Of a stretch of DNA of 64,000 nucleotides, positions 1 through 8,882 are shown in pieces. Under the pieces are notes generated by a model, which had not been told where the DNA came from, ran no database searches, and saw only the letters and a list, made by a program, of their open reading frames with translations. Location of the stretch: the NCBI RefSeq assembly GCF_005221285.1, contig NZ_CP039886.1, forward strand, positions 1,302,001 through 1,366,000, read 5' to 3'. How positions within the stretch are numbered: the first letter of the stretch is position 1; every line of letters starts with the position of its first letter. A program made the translations under genes and the position numbers. The stretch comes from Neisseria flavescens. Its GTDB lineage: Bacteria; Pseudomonadota; Gammaproteobacteria; Burkholderiales; Neisseriaceae.

Positions 1-341
<341 letters not shown>

Positions 342-459
342 ATCTCTAACTTATAACTTCTGGTCTGCTTCAAAGAAACCGACAGGACAATGTCTAAAAC
401 ATCATCTTGTCTGTCTTTCAAACAGTGTGAGGCCTAATGCACTCACACTTATCGGTAAT

Positions 460-476
460 CTGTTTTTTAAAGAGCG
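460..476 (-). promoter_or_regulatory. boxA-like antitermination signal in the rRNA leader
   Basis: Read on the minus strand this is CGCTCTTTAAAAAACAG. Its core differs by one base from the bacterial boxA consensus TGCTCTTTAA, and it lies between the rrn promoter and the 16S 5' end, where NusB/NusE-dependent antitermination sites sit. The nusB gene itself is at 6361-6789. Confidence 0.75.
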
Positions 477-482
477 AATCGA

Positions 483-510
483 ATTATACAGTATATTTAG
501 CAAATGTCAA
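483..510 (-). promoter_or_regulatory. rrn promoter (-35 TTGACA, -10 TATAAT)
   Basis: On the minus strand a perfect -35 (TTGACA, 510-505) and a perfect -10 (TATAAT, 488-483) are separated by 16 bp. The ~25 bp upstream of the -35 are almost pure A/T, as in an UP element. Transcription would begin near 476 and run through boxA into the 16S gene. Between this promoter and the gene at 866 lies AT-rich sequence in which I recognise nothing else. Confidence 0.85.
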
Positions 511-865
511 CTAAAATTATCGATAATTCTAACTAACTGTGTTATACTGTCTGCTTCATTTTCTTCACCGCGTCAGCAGCGAAGAACCGAACTATACGCC
601 TCCAAACAAAACCAGTCAACACCCAATTTCAAAAAAAATTAAAATTTTTTCACAACTATCTGTATTTAAATAATTTAAAATTTATTAGATTTTATCGTTC
701 GATAGATAAAACAGACATCCTAAGATAAATAGTCCTGCGGCTTTACTCTTATTTGCCACATTCAAACACTCTATATCCTTATATTACTGGAGCTTTAGCC
801 CTATCTACTCTTACAATCTCTACTTTCTCCAATAAAACAATCATAAATTTAGAATAGTCCCCGTT

Positions 866-2095
866 ATGAGTAACGAAAAGATTCAACAAAAATTTGAACA
901 AGCATATCACTCTTTTATCGAAGAGGAAAATTACGAGGAAGCGCTAAAACGCGCTGAGATTCTTTGCCTTCTCAATCCCCAATCTGCAGAATTTCATCAT
1001 AAAGTTGCTTATGCCTATCTGAAGCAATTGAAATGGGAAAAAGCCATTGAGGCTGAAATGAAAACGCTAGAGCTGGATAGTACCTATATTCCTGCTTTGG
1101 ATTTACTTGCACATGCTTATGGCGCTCTAGATAATTGGGAAAAAACCGGGTTTTACGGTCATCAGGCTTTGGTTCTAAAAGACAAAGCCATCCCAGGCCT
1201 AGAACATGAAATCATTCCAACACCAACTCCAAAAAACGGCAAACGGATTATCTCCTTTTCTTTATTTGGCAATAATTCCAAATATATTGAGCCTGCTGTC
1301 TTAAATACCCAGCTTACGCCTGTGCTTTTCCCCGGTTGGACATGTCGTTTTTATGTCGATGATTCTGTATCGGCTGAAGCTATTCAACGATTCAGAAATA
1401 ATGGTGCAGAAGTAATTAAGGTCGGCGCTCCATTGGATAACTGGCCGGGTACGATGTGGCGCTTTCTTGCCATTAATGATCCCGAGGTTGAATACGTTAT
1501 TTTCCGTGATGCAGATTCTATCATTTGCTATCGTGATGCAGCGGCCGTATCCGAATGGATAAAAAGTGGTACCCTATTCCACACTATTCGCGACTCAGGC
1601 TCGCATACCGCCCTAATTCTTGCAGGTATGTGGGGCGCTAAAGCGGGTGCAGTCCCAGATATGCAGGAAAGAATTCAAAACTTTGTCGACGAGGGCTACC
1701 CTTCCAGACATTTTGCCGACCAAGATTTTCTAGAAAAAGAGTTGTGGGCCTATATCCGTCAGAACCTGTTTGCACATGACAGATTATTTAATTTCTGTAA
1801 TGCACACGAAATTCCCGGCGAGTTCTACCCTAATTATCAAATCACTTTCAGCGAAGGGGTCACCAGCTTTAACGCAACAACTGATTATGAAGACAGCAGT
1901 CTGGCAAGATGGACGCTGTACTCCAGTGCTTCGCCTTTGGTCAATCCGGACTACTCGCTCAATGTTGTTCCTGAATTGAAAGTCTGCAGTTATGTGACTG
2001 AAGTGAAAAACGGGGCGGTTTCAGCATTTTTGCCGAAGAGATATGGCAATGCGATTAAAGCAAAACTGGCCAGAATCAACATTGAACAAATCTAA
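866..2095 (+). CDS. TPR-containing glycosyltransferase-like protein
   Basis: 409 aa. The first ~110 residues are helical tetratricopeptide-like repeats (for example the stretch around YLKQLKWEKAIEAEMKTLEL). From about residue 125 the protein changes to an alpha/beta fold beginning KRIISFSLFG, with a later FRDADS segment near residue 215. That resembles the DxD-type metal/nucleotide-sugar site of GT-A glycosyltransferases. No signal peptide or membrane segment is evident, so it is probably cytoplasmic. The donor and acceptor cannot be read from the sequence; modification of a surface glycan is an inference. It lies alone between an rRNA operon (divergent) and coaBC, only ~45 bp upstream of the latter. 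Codon use is somewhat more AT-rich than in the housekeeping genes around it. No good ribosome-binding site precedes the ATG. Confidence 0.72.
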   Translation: MSNEKIQQKFEQAYHSFIEEENYEEALKRAEILCLLNPQSAEFHHKVAYAYLKQLKWEKAIEAEMKTLELDSTYIPALDLLAHAYGALDNWEKTGFYGHQALVLKDKAIPGLEHEIIPTPTPKNGKRIISFSLFGNNSKYIEPAVLNTQLTPVLFPGWTCRFYVDDSVSAEAIQRFRNNGAEVIKVGAPLDNWPGTMWRFLAINDPEVEYVIFRDADSIICYRDAAAVSEWIKSGTLFHTIRDSGSHTALILAGMWGAKAGAVPDMQERIQNFVDEGYPSRHFADQDFLEKELWAYIRQNLFAHDRLFNFCNAHEIPGEFYPNYQITFSEGVTSFNATTDYEDSSLARWTLYSSASPLVNPDYSLNVVPELKVCSYVTEVKNGAVSAFLPKRYGNAIKAKLARINIEQI

Positions 2096-2140
2096 TTTGA
2101 TTTGATTCCTAATATACCTCATTTAATGAACCCATTATTT

Positions 2141-3319
2141 ATGAGCAAACACATTCTCCTCGGCATTACCGGCGGTATTGCGGCGTATAAATCTTGCGAA
2201 CTGGTCAGACTACTGAAAAAGCAAGGACATTCTGTATCGGTGGTAATGACGAATTCTGCGACAGAATTTGTCTCCCCACTGACTTTCCAAGCTTTAACCG
2301 GCAACCCTGTTTTATCGGATACCTATTCAGGTGCTTCCAATAACGGCATGGCGCACATCAACCTGACGCGTGAAGCCGACGCATTTCTTATTGCGCCAGC
2401 CACTGCCAATACGATCGCCAAAATTGCCAACGGATCGGCAGACAACCTGCTGACTACTTTGGCCGCAGCCAGAAAATGTCCTTTGGCCGTTGCACCTGCA
2501 ATGAATGTCGAAATGTGGAACAACCCTGCCAACCTGCGCAATATTGAGCAACTGGTTTCAGACGGCATTACCGTGTTTTACCCCAACAGTGGCGAACAGG
2601 CTTGCGGCGAAACAGGCACAGGCAGAATGGTCGAAGCGGTCGATCTGGCAGATTTGCTAGAAGATTTATGGACACCCAAGCTACTGAGTAGCAAAAAAGT
2701 TCTGATTACAGCCGGCGCAACGTTTGAAACCATCGATCCTGTTCGCGGCATTACCAATATTTCCAGCGGACAAATGGGCATGGCTTTAGCGCGTGCGTGC
2801 CGTGCTGCCGGAGCAAAAGTCACGCTGATTTACGGTCAAATTCAGACAGCCTTGCCAGCAGGCTTGGCTCATTCCGAACAGGCTATCAGCGCAGAAGCCA
2901 TGTATCAGGCAGTTCACCGCCATATCCATGAGCAAGATGTCTTTATTTCCGTTGCAGCCGTTGCAGACTATAAAGTCAAAAACAGCAGCAATGAGAAACT
3001 GAAGAAAAACGGCAATCAGCCGCCAGTTATCGAACTGACGGAAAATCCGGACATTCTCGCATCCGTTGCCACCCTGCCTTCTCCACCATTCTGCGTCGGC
3101 TTTGCTGCGGAAAGCCATCAGGTTTTGGAATTTGCTCGGACAAAACGTTTGCGCAAAAACGTACCGATGCTGGTGGCCAACCAAGTTTCCGTTTCCATGG
3201 GCAAGCCAACCAATCAAATCACCATTATTGATGACCTTGCCGAAACCTCATTTCCGGAAACATCCAAACGCCAAGCAGCGGATGAAATCGTCAAACGCCT
3301 GGCTGAATTGTTGGCTTAA
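2141..3319 (+). CDS. coaBC: Bifunctional phosphopantothenoylcysteine decarboxylase / phosphopantothenate-cysteine ligase
   Basis: 392 aa from the ATG at 2141 (MSKHILLGITGG). Earlier in-frame starts exist, but the protein family begins at this glycine-rich flavoprotein strand. The N-terminal half is the FMN-dependent decarboxylase CoaC, with the PAMNVEMW substrate-clamp motif near residue 120. The C-terminal half is the CTP-dependent ligase CoaB, beginning near LSSKKVLITAGAT, with the AAVADYKVK motif and the KLKK lysines. It performs steps two and three of coenzyme A synthesis from pantothenate, in the cytoplasm. It is followed directly by a DUS hairpin terminator facing convergent era. Confidence 0.96.
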   Translation: MSKHILLGITGGIAAYKSCELVRLLKKQGHSVSVVMTNSATEFVSPLTFQALTGNPVLSDTYSGASNNGMAHINLTREADAFLIAPATANTIAKIANGSADNLLTTLAAARKCPLAVAPAMNVEMWNNPANLRNIEQLVSDGITVFYPNSGEQACGETGTGRMVEAVDLADLLEDLWTPKLLSSKKVLITAGATFETIDPVRGITNISSGQMGMALARACRAAGAKVTLIYGQIQTALPAGLAHSEQAISAEAMYQAVHRHIHEQDVFISVAAVADYKVKNSSNEKLKKNGNQPPVIELTENPDILASVATLPSPPFCVGFAAESHQVLEFARTKRLRKNVPMLVANQVSVSMGKPTNQITIIDDLAETSFPETSKRQAADEIVKRLAELLA

Positions 3320-3325
3320 TCAAAC

Positions 3326-3360
3326 AAAAGGCCGTCTGAAAATTTTTCAGACGGCCTTTG
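3326..3360. terminator. DUS-pair terminator between convergent coaBC and era
   Basis: Two inverted AG-DUS copies give a hairpin with A/T-rich flanks on both sides. It works in either direction and fits the convergent gene pair. Confidence 0.85.
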
Positions 3361-3375
3361 TTCAAACACATCAAA

Positions 3376-4305
3376 TCACAAACCCAATTCGCGCAGGAAA
3401 CGAATATCGTCTGCCCAACCGGATTTCACTTTCACCCAAATCTTCAAAAAGACTTTGGTATCAAATAATTTTTCCATATCAAGGCGGGCTTCAGTAGAAA
3501 TTTTCTTCAATTTCTCCCCACCCTTGCCAATCAAAATCGCCTTTTGGCTGTCTTTATCGACCAACACCGCGATATAAATGCGGAACAGTCCGCTTTCCTC
3601 TTCCTCAAACTGCTCCACTTCAACATTCATCGCATACGGTAGTTCTTCGCCCAAATAGCGGAACAGTTTTTCACGCACAATTTCCATCGCCAGGAATCGG
3701 CTGGATTTATCCGTCACCATATCTTCCGGATACATCGGGATACTTTCCGGCAGATAAGGCTTGAGCAGTTCCAACAGATTGGCAATACGCAGGCCATGTT
3801 TCGCGCTGACTGCCTCGCTGGCGGTAAATTCAAACTCTTGGCGTACTTCATTGATAAAAGCCTCAAGCGCAAATTTGTCTTTGGCTTTATCTTTATCGAT
3901 TTTATTGACCACCAATACCACAGGCGTATGCTTAGGCAACTGCTTCAGTACCACGCGGTCGGCATCGGTAAAGCGCATGGCTTCCACCACAAAAACCACC
4001 ACGTCCACGCCGCTCAACGCTTCGGTTACGTTTTGATTAAGACGGTCATTCAAGGCATTGCGGTGATTGGTTTGAAAACCCGGCGTATCGACAAACACAA
4101 ATTGCGCCGTGTCGTCGGTGTAAATACCGGTGACACGGTTGCGCGTGGTTTGTGCTTTTTTACTGGTAATACTGATTTTCTGACCGATTAAATGGTTCAT
4201 CAACGTGGATTTGCCGACATTCGGGCGACCCACGATGGCCACAAAGCCACAACGATAATCCGTCGGATGTTGCGACTCGTTTTGTAAAAAGGTTTCGATA
4301 TCCAT
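3376..4305 (-). CDS. era: GTPase Era
   Basis: 309 aa. The N-terminal GTPase domain shows G1 (GRPNVGKST, near residue 27), G3 (DTPGF) and G4 (NKID). A C-terminal KH domain carries the RNA-binding loop GKGGEKLKKI near residue 255. Era binds the 3' end of 16S rRNA and acts in 30S subunit maturation at the membrane/cytoplasm. The gene lies 64 bp downstream of rnc on the same strand, the rnc-era order common in proteobacteria, with a DUS inverted pair between them. The full family length is present and no anomaly is seen. Confidence 0.97.
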   Translation of the reverse strand: MDIETFLQNESQHPTDYRCGFVAIVGRPNVGKSTLMNHLIGQKISITSKKAQTTRNRVTGIYTDDTAQFVFVDTPGFQTNHRNALNDRLNQNVTEALSGVDVVVFVVEAMRFTDADRVVLKQLPKHTPVVLVVNKIDKDKAKDKFALEAFINEVRQEFEFTASEAVSAKHGLRIANLLELLKPYLPESIPMYPEDMVTDKSSRFLAMEIVREKLFRYLGEELPYAMNVEVEQFEEEESGLFRIYIAVLVDKDSQKAILIGKGGEKLKKISTEARLDMEKLFDTKVFLKIWVKVKSGWADDIRFLRELGL

Positions 4306-4327
4306 TTATATATGACTTTCTTGATTG

Positions 4328-4367
4328 TTTCAGACGGCCTTTGCATTTTCTCAAAGGCCGTCTGAAA
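4328..4367. repeat. Inverted DUS pair between rnc and era
   Basis: Perfect 16-bp arms (TTTCAGACGGCCTTTG and its complement) are separated by 8 bp. No T-run follows on the minus strand, so it is a weaker terminator than the others and may permit readthrough from rnc into era. Confidence 0.8.
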
Positions 4368-4369
4368 TA

Positions 4370-5089
4370 TTATTTTTTAGCTTTTTTCAAAGGAAACTTC
4401 TGTTCCAACCATTCTAAGGCTTCACATGCCGCTTTTTGCTCGGCCACTTTCCGACTGCTGCCGCGTGCATTGCAGATGAAACCAAGTTCACCCAAATCGC
4501 AGGAAATCACAAACATCGCATCAGCCGTCTGCTCCGCCTGCTCTTCGATTCGGTATTTCGGCAGGGCGAAGCGGCGTGCCTGCAAGGCTTCCTGCAAAGC
4601 GGTTTTACTGTCTTTCTTGCCGATATTCAAATCCGCACGTTTCACGCGTTCCGCAAACAAATGGCGAACCACTTTTTCCGCCGCAGAAAAATCAGCGTCA
4701 AAGCTGACCGCCGCAAACATCGCTTCCATCGCGTCGGCCAAAATCGAAGGCCGTCTGAAACCGCCGCTCTTCAACTCGCCGGCACCCAAATACAAACCGT
4801 CGCCGACATTCATTTCCAACGCGATTTCAGCCAACACGCCTTCATTTACCAAAGCCGCGCGCATCCGCGACAACTCGCCTTCCGACAATTTCGGAAACGC
4901 GTCAAACAACATCCGCGCCACGGAATAGTTCAAAATCGAATCGCCGACAAATTCAAAACGCTCATTGTGTTTGGCATTGTAGCTGCGGTGGGTCAAAGCC
5001 TGCTGAAGCAGCTCCATATTGCGGAACTCATAGCCTAGACGCTTTTGAATCGATCGATGCGCCTGCTTTTTGAGCAAATCAGGTTTCAT
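4370..5089 (-). CDS. rnc: Ribonuclease III
   Basis: 239 aa. The RNase III signature NERFEFVGDS lies near residues 41-50, with the acidic catalytic residues that bind magnesium. A double-stranded-RNA-binding domain occupies roughly residues 160-230 (ALQEALQ... CEALEWLEQ). It cleaves rRNA precursors and structured mRNAs; Correia-type repeats such as the one at 40074 are known RNase III substrates. The gene sits directly upstream of era. In many relatives lepB precedes rnc, but here the 250 bp upstream of rnc is non-coding and then runs into a divergent DUF2185 gene. Confidence 0.97.
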   Translation of the reverse strand: MKPDLLKKQAHRSIQKRLGYEFRNMELLQQALTHRSYNAKHNERFEFVGDSILNYSVARMLFDAFPKLSEGELSRMRAALVNEGVLAEIALEMNVGDGLYLGAGELKSGGFRRPSILADAMEAMFAAVSFDADFSAAEKVVRHLFAERVKRADLNIGKKDSKTALQEALQARRFALPKYRIEEQAEQTADAMFVISCDLGELGFICNARGSSRKVAEQKAACEALEWLEQKFPLKKAKK

Positions 5090-5342
5090 TCCATACTTTC
5101 AAAAAACAGCCGGAAAGCACGCCTCATCCGCAGTGAAACAAAATAAAAAGGCTACATCGGCAACTTTTTTATTTTGGCTCATTGTTTCTTGCGTCCCTCA
5201 AGCCGATAAACAATCAAAAGCCGTCATGTTCAAACCTGACGGCACTCGCCGACATTGTACCATCAAACCGCCCCTGCACACATCCGTGCGGAAAAGCGGC
5301 GAATCGTGTAAAATCATGCCAAATCATCTCTTTGTCAACTCC

Positions 5343-5666
5343 ATGAACAAATTTGCCCAAGCATTGGCCGCAGCGCTCGACCGCTGCATCGTCACCAACA
5401 CCGTCGCCGAACAAGGCGAGCCCGTCGGCTTCCTCTACCGCGAAGCCCCCGTATTTGAAAACGACAGCGGCTGGCGTATTTTCAGCGGCGACGAAACCGA
5501 CGAATACACCGATAATCCCGACAACTTCAGCATTGTCAGCCTCTCCGCCATTACCGCAGACAATCCCGACATCGCGCCCCTGCTGACTCAGGCAGAAGGC
5601 AGTGCGTGGGAATTGAACGAAGACGGCGAGTTCCAAGCCGTTGCCGATTGGCAGCCGCAAGAATAA
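5343..5666 (+). CDS. DUF2185 (Imm33-like) small protein
   Basis: 107 aa from the ATG at 5343. An in-frame ATG at 5316 is possible, but the conserved domain starts only at about residue 18. The protein matches my recollection of DUF2185: a PVGFLYRE segment, then NDSGWRIFSGDETDEY, then DNPDNFSI. That family includes predicted immunity proteins (Imm33-like) as well as stand-alone cytoplasmic proteins. No toxin gene lies beside it, and ribH follows after a DUS pair, so function is open. The family match is confident and the role is not. Confidence 0.82.
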   Translation: MNKFAQALAAALDRCIVTNTVAEQGEPVGFLYREAPVFENDSGWRIFSGDETDEYTDNPDNFSIVSLSAITADNPDIAPLLTQAEGSAWELNEDGEFQAVADWQPQE

Positions 5667-5680
5667 CCCATCCCCATTTC

Positions 5681-5720
5681 GTTTCAGACGGCATTCCCTA
5701 TAACAAGGCCGTCTGAAACC
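5681..5720. terminator. Mixed AT-DUS/AG-DUS inverted pair
   Basis: The left arm read in reverse is the AT form ATGCCGTCTGAA; the right arm is the AG form. The two form a hairpin after the DUF2185 gene and before ribH. Confidence 0.7.
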
Positions 5721-5759
5721 GAGCCGAATCCCTATTTCACAAATATTGAAGGAATCATC

Positions 5760-6239
5760 ATGAACATTATCGAACCACGCCTCGATGGCACCAACTTGCG
5801 CATCGGCATCGTTCAAGCCCGTTTTACCAACGAAATCGGCAGCGAAATGGTCAAAGTTTGCTGCCGCACCTTAAAAGAATTGGGCGTATCCGAAGACAAC
5901 ATCACGCTTGCCACCGTTCCCGGCGCGCTTGAAGTACCTATCGCGCTGATGAACCTCGCTTCATCCGAACAATTCGATGCCCTGATCGCCATCGGCGTTG
6001 TGATTCGTGGCGAAACCTACCACTTTGAATTGGTATCCAATGAGTCCGGCTCAGGTGTCAGCCGCGTTGCCCTTGACTACAACATCCCTATCGCCAACGC
6101 CATCCTGACGACTGAAAACGACGAACAAGCCGTTGCGCGTATCGAAGAAAAAGCCTCCGATGCCGCCAAAGTTGCCGTAGAATGTGCCAACTTGGTCAAC
6201 CATCTTTTGTCAGAACAATACGAAGACGACGAAGAATAA
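5760..6239 (+). CDS. ribH: 6,7-dimethyl-8-ribityllumazine synthase
   Basis: 159 aa, the normal family length. It condenses 5-amino-6-ribitylaminouracil with dihydroxybutanone phosphate to give lumazine, the penultimate riboflavin step. Visible family features are the N-terminal IGIVQARFTNEI segment, the TVPGALEVPIAL loop, IAIGVVIRGETYHFE with its catalytic histidine near residue 88, and a NAILTTENDEQA segment. The preceding AAGGAATC supplies a ribosome-binding site. The ribH-nusB order with a shared strand is common in proteobacteria. Flavin made here feeds NosR and ApbE at the other end of the window. Confidence 0.97.
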   Translation: MNIIEPRLDGTNLRIGIVQARFTNEIGSEMVKVCCRTLKELGVSEDNITLATVPGALEVPIALMNLASSEQFDALIAIGVVIRGETYHFELVSNESGSGVSRVALDYNIPIANAILTTENDEQAVARIEEKASDAAKVAVECANLVNHLLSEQYEDDEE

Positions 6240-6268
6240 GCTTCTCCCCGTATTGAATACCGCATATT

Positions 6269-6308
6269 TTCAGACGGCCTCTCAATCATGACATTGAGGC
6301 CGTCTGAA
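6269..6308. terminator. DUS-pair hairpin between ribH and nusB
   Basis: Inverted AG-DUS copies are extended by CTCAAT/ATTGAG arms. There is no strong T-run, so partial readthrough into nusB is likely. Confidence 0.65.
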
Positions 6309-6360
6309 TCATTCAATATTCAGCCGACAACCATCGGCACTCTCTTCACAAGGAATACCC

Positions 6361-6789
6361 ATGAAAAGCCCACGCCGCCGCGCACGCGAGCTTGCCGTAC
6401 AAGCCATTTATCAAGCAGGCATCAACAAAACTGCCGCTCCCGAAATCGCCAAAAACATCCACGAACTGTCTCAAACATCCAATATGGATGAAGAGCTGTT
6501 CAACAAACTGTTTTTCGGCGCACAAACACATGCCGCAGAATACATGGAAAAAATCAGCCCCCTGCTCGACCGCGACGAGAAAGACCTTAGTCCTATCGAA
6601 CGCGCCGTTTTGCTGGTTGCCTGTCATGAATTGAGCACCATGCCTGAGACCCCCTACCCTGTCATCATCAACGAAGCCATCGAAGTCACCAAAACTTTCG
6701 GCGGCACCGATGGCCATAAATTCGTCAACGGCATCCTCGACCAACTGGCTTCCCGCATCCGCCCTGACGAACCGCGCCGCAAAGGCTAA
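6361..6789 (+). CDS. nusB: Transcription antitermination factor NusB
   Basis: 142 aa. It is an all-helical RNA-binding protein that with NusE (S10) recognises boxA in rRNA leaders and prevents premature termination. Family features are the N-terminal arginine-rich SPRRRARELAVQAIYQ segment, the LSPIERAVLLVACHEL helix, and the VIINEAIEVTKTFGGTDGHKFVNGILD C-terminal block. AAGGAATACCC before the ATG is the ribosome-binding site. A boxA target is visible in this window at 460-476. Confidence 0.97.
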   Translation: MKSPRRRARELAVQAIYQAGINKTAAPEIAKNIHELSQTSNMDEELFNKLFFGAQTHAAEYMEKISPLLDRDEKDLSPIERAVLLVACHELSTMPETPYPVIINEAIEVTKTFGGTDGHKFVNGILDQLASRIRPDEPRRKG

Positions 6790-6864
6790 GATGGGCTTCA
6801 CATCAGGTCAAAATTACTGATCTTCGCCCTGTTTAGGCTAATCTGCTTATACAGCCAAACCATT

Positions 6865-6898
6865 AAAAAGGCCGTCTGAATTTCAGACGGCCTTTTAT
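6865..6898. terminator. Bidirectional DUS-pair terminator (nusB / minor pilin)
   Basis: A compact hairpin of two AG-DUS copies is flanked by A-run and T-run on both sides, between two convergent genes. Confidence 0.88.
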
Positions 6899-6906
6899 AT
6901 TTCGAT

Positions 6907-7329
6907 TTATTTTGATTTTGGCATTTCATAACCGGGACAGTTTTGCTTGTCGCTGTTTGCCCAGATGATACCGCTGTCGTTGTAATAAACCGTACAGGTT
7001 TCATTTGCGTTGGTTTCTTTGTTAGGCTCTGCCTTCAAAATATAACCTGAATCGGAAGGATTAGGCATAGAAGCCGTACCTTCGGAAAAATCAATATCAA
7101 AATATTGATTCTGCTGTAAATTTTTAGCAGGAAAATCCTTAAATGTCCTTTTTTGAGTGTAGTAGCGTTCGAGCTGTTGGGCGTTATAAAGCATCTGCGT
7201 GCGGACGGCGGCAAGGCGCGTTTGGCGGATGTAGTTTTGATAAGACGGATATGCGATGGTAGCGAGAATAGCTGCAATCACAACGACTATCAGCAGCTCG
7301 ATAAGCGTGAAGCCTTGTTGGTGTTTCAT
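6907..7329 (-). CDS. Type IV pilin-like protein (minor pilin, PilE/PilV/ComP class)
   Basis: 140 aa. It has a textbook class III leader: five or six charged/polar residues ending in glycine, then FTLIELLIVVVIAAILATIA, cleaved and N-methylated by prepilin peptidase. The globular part has a single cysteine pair near the C-terminus (ETCTVYY and KQNCPGY) that would close the D-region loop. It is shorter than a major pilin, with no silent cassettes or hypervariable repeats nearby, so a minor pilin is likely. In meningococcus a PilV-type gene neighbours macAB, as here, but ComP is an alternative I cannot exclude. The gene points away from macAB and has its own promoter region. Confidence 0.85.
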   Translation of the reverse strand: MKHQQGFTLIELLIVVVIAAILATIAYPSYQNYIRQTRLAAVRTQMLYNAQQLERYYTQKRTFKDFPAKNLQQNQYFDIDFSEGTASMPNPSDSGYILKAEPNKETNANETCTVYYNDSGIIWANSDKQNCPGYEMPKSK

Positions 7330-7619
7330 TGTATTTATGTCATGAATAATTAGAATAAGACGTGGATATTATAGTAGTTTTCTTGCGACTTAAATGTTCA
7401 GATTCGGAGGGAGTTTGGGAATTTATGTAAATGAGGTGCAAGTTCTGAAAAATGTTTACTACCCTTTATTTTTTATTTCAATAAGTTAAACTTCAATTTG
7501 AGCCGACCGTCTCTTGGTTGGCCTTGCTCTTTACAGTAAAATCCAGTTGTTTTTTTTGTTTCTATCAATACATTTGTTGCTTGTCTGCAACGTTATTTTA
7601 TTGAATTGGTTCCTTTTAT

Positions 7620-8801
7620 ATGTCTAAAGTTTTCAAGTGGGCGGCCGGTACGGCTGTTATCGTAGCTGCGGCTTTCGGCGGCTGGTCTTTGATGAAGCCT
7701 GAGCCTCAGTCTTCTTTTATTACAGAAGTGGTCAAACGCGGCGATATTCGTCAAACCGTGTCGGCAACCGGCGAAATCTCGCCTTCCAATTTGGTATCCG
7801 TAGGCGCGGAAGCTTCAGGTCAGATTAAAAAACTATATGTAAAACTGGGCCAGCAAGTGAAAAAAGGCGATTTGATTGCGGAAATCAACTCAACCAATCA
7901 GATCAATACCTTAAATACTGAAAAATCCAAACTGGAAACCTATCAGGCAAAATTGGTTTCTGCCGAAATCGCGCTTTCCAGTGCGGAGAAAAAATATAAA
8001 CGCGAACTTGCCTTATGGAAAGAACAAGCAACTTCCAAAGAAGACTTGGAATCTGCACAAGACTCTTTAGCCGCAGCCAAAGCCAATGTCGCCGAACTGA
8101 AGGCCGCCATCAAACAATCAAAAATCTCCATCAATACAGCCGAATCCGAACTGGGCCACACGCGGATTACCGCCACCATGGACGGCACCGTAGTCGCCAT
8201 TCCTGTTGAAGAAGGCCAATCCGTCAATGCGGCGCAATCTACGCCGACCATTATCCAACTGGCCAATCTGGAAACCATGTTAAACAAAATGCAGATTGCC
8301 GAGGGCGACATCACGAAAGTCAAAGCCGGTCAGGATATTTCGTTCACCATTTTGTCCGAGCCGGACACCCCGATTAAAGCGAAATTAGACAGCGTCGATC
8401 CCGGCCTGACCACCATGTCTTTGGGCAGCTACACCAGCAGCACGGACACGACTTCCAATGCAATTTACTACTATGCCCGCGCACTGGTGCCGAATAATGA
8501 CGGCAAACTTTCTATCGGTATGACCACTCAAAACACGATCGAAATCAACGGCGTGAAGAATGTCTTACTGGTACCGACGCTGACCGTGAAAAAGCATAAC
8601 GGCAAAACCTATGTCAGCATTTTGGGTGCAGACAATAAAGCGGTAGAACGCGAAGTAACCGTCGGTTTGAAAGACAGCATGAATACCGAAATCAAAAGCG
8701 GCTTGAAAGAAGGCGAAAAAGTGATCGTTTCTGAAATGAGCGCAGATGAAAAGAATAAGAGCAGCGAACGCGCGATGATGGGCGGCGGCCCTCCTCGCTG
8801 A
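7620..8801 (+). CDS. macA: MacA-type periplasmic adaptor subunit of a tripartite efflux pump
   Basis: 393 aa. An N-terminal membrane anchor (WAAGTAVIVAAAFGGWSL) is followed by a lipoyl-like half motif (GQIKKLYVKLGQQVKKGDLIAEI). A long alpha-helical hairpin (about residues 95-160) would dock on the outer-membrane channel. A second lipoyl half (GTVVAIPVEEGQSV) and beta-barrel domains complete the fold. It bridges MacB in the inner membrane and a TolC-like channel, exporting macrolides and related molecules. macB follows after a DUS hairpin. The 290 bp upstream hold the divergent promoter area shared with the pilin gene; I see no specific operator there. Confidence 0.94.
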   Translation: MSKVFKWAAGTAVIVAAAFGGWSLMKPEPQSSFITEVVKRGDIRQTVSATGEISPSNLVSVGAEASGQIKKLYVKLGQQVKKGDLIAEINSTNQINTLNTEKSKLETYQAKLVSAEIALSSAEKKYKRELALWKEQATSKEDLESAQDSLAAAKANVAELKAAIKQSKISINTAESELGHTRITATMDGTVVAIPVEEGQSVNAAQSTPTIIQLANLETMLNKMQIAEGDITKVKAGQDISFTILSEPDTPIKAKLDSVDPGLTTMSLGSYTSSTDTTSNAIYYYARALVPNNDGKLSIGMTTQNTIEINGVKNVLLVPTLTVKKHNGKTYVSILGADNKAVEREVTVGLKDSMNTEIKSGLKEGEKVIVSEMSADEKNKSSERAMMGGGPPR

Positions 8802-8806
8802 TTGAT

Positions 8807-8848
8807 TAAGGCCGTCTGAAAGATTTGGCTGTGTTTCAGACGGCCTTA
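8807..8848. repeat. Inverted DUS pair between macA and macB
   Basis: Arms of TAAGGCCGTCTGAAA and its complement lie inside an apparent operon. There is no T-run, so it more likely attenuates than ends transcription. Confidence 0.7.
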
Positions 8849-8882
8849 GTTCCTGTATTTCTATTTTTCGCCCGGAAAGATT

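Noticed and set aside
531..600. Second rrn promoter around a TATAAC box at ~540
   Set aside because: No acceptable -35 at 16-18 bp; the promoter at 483-510 alone is sufficient.
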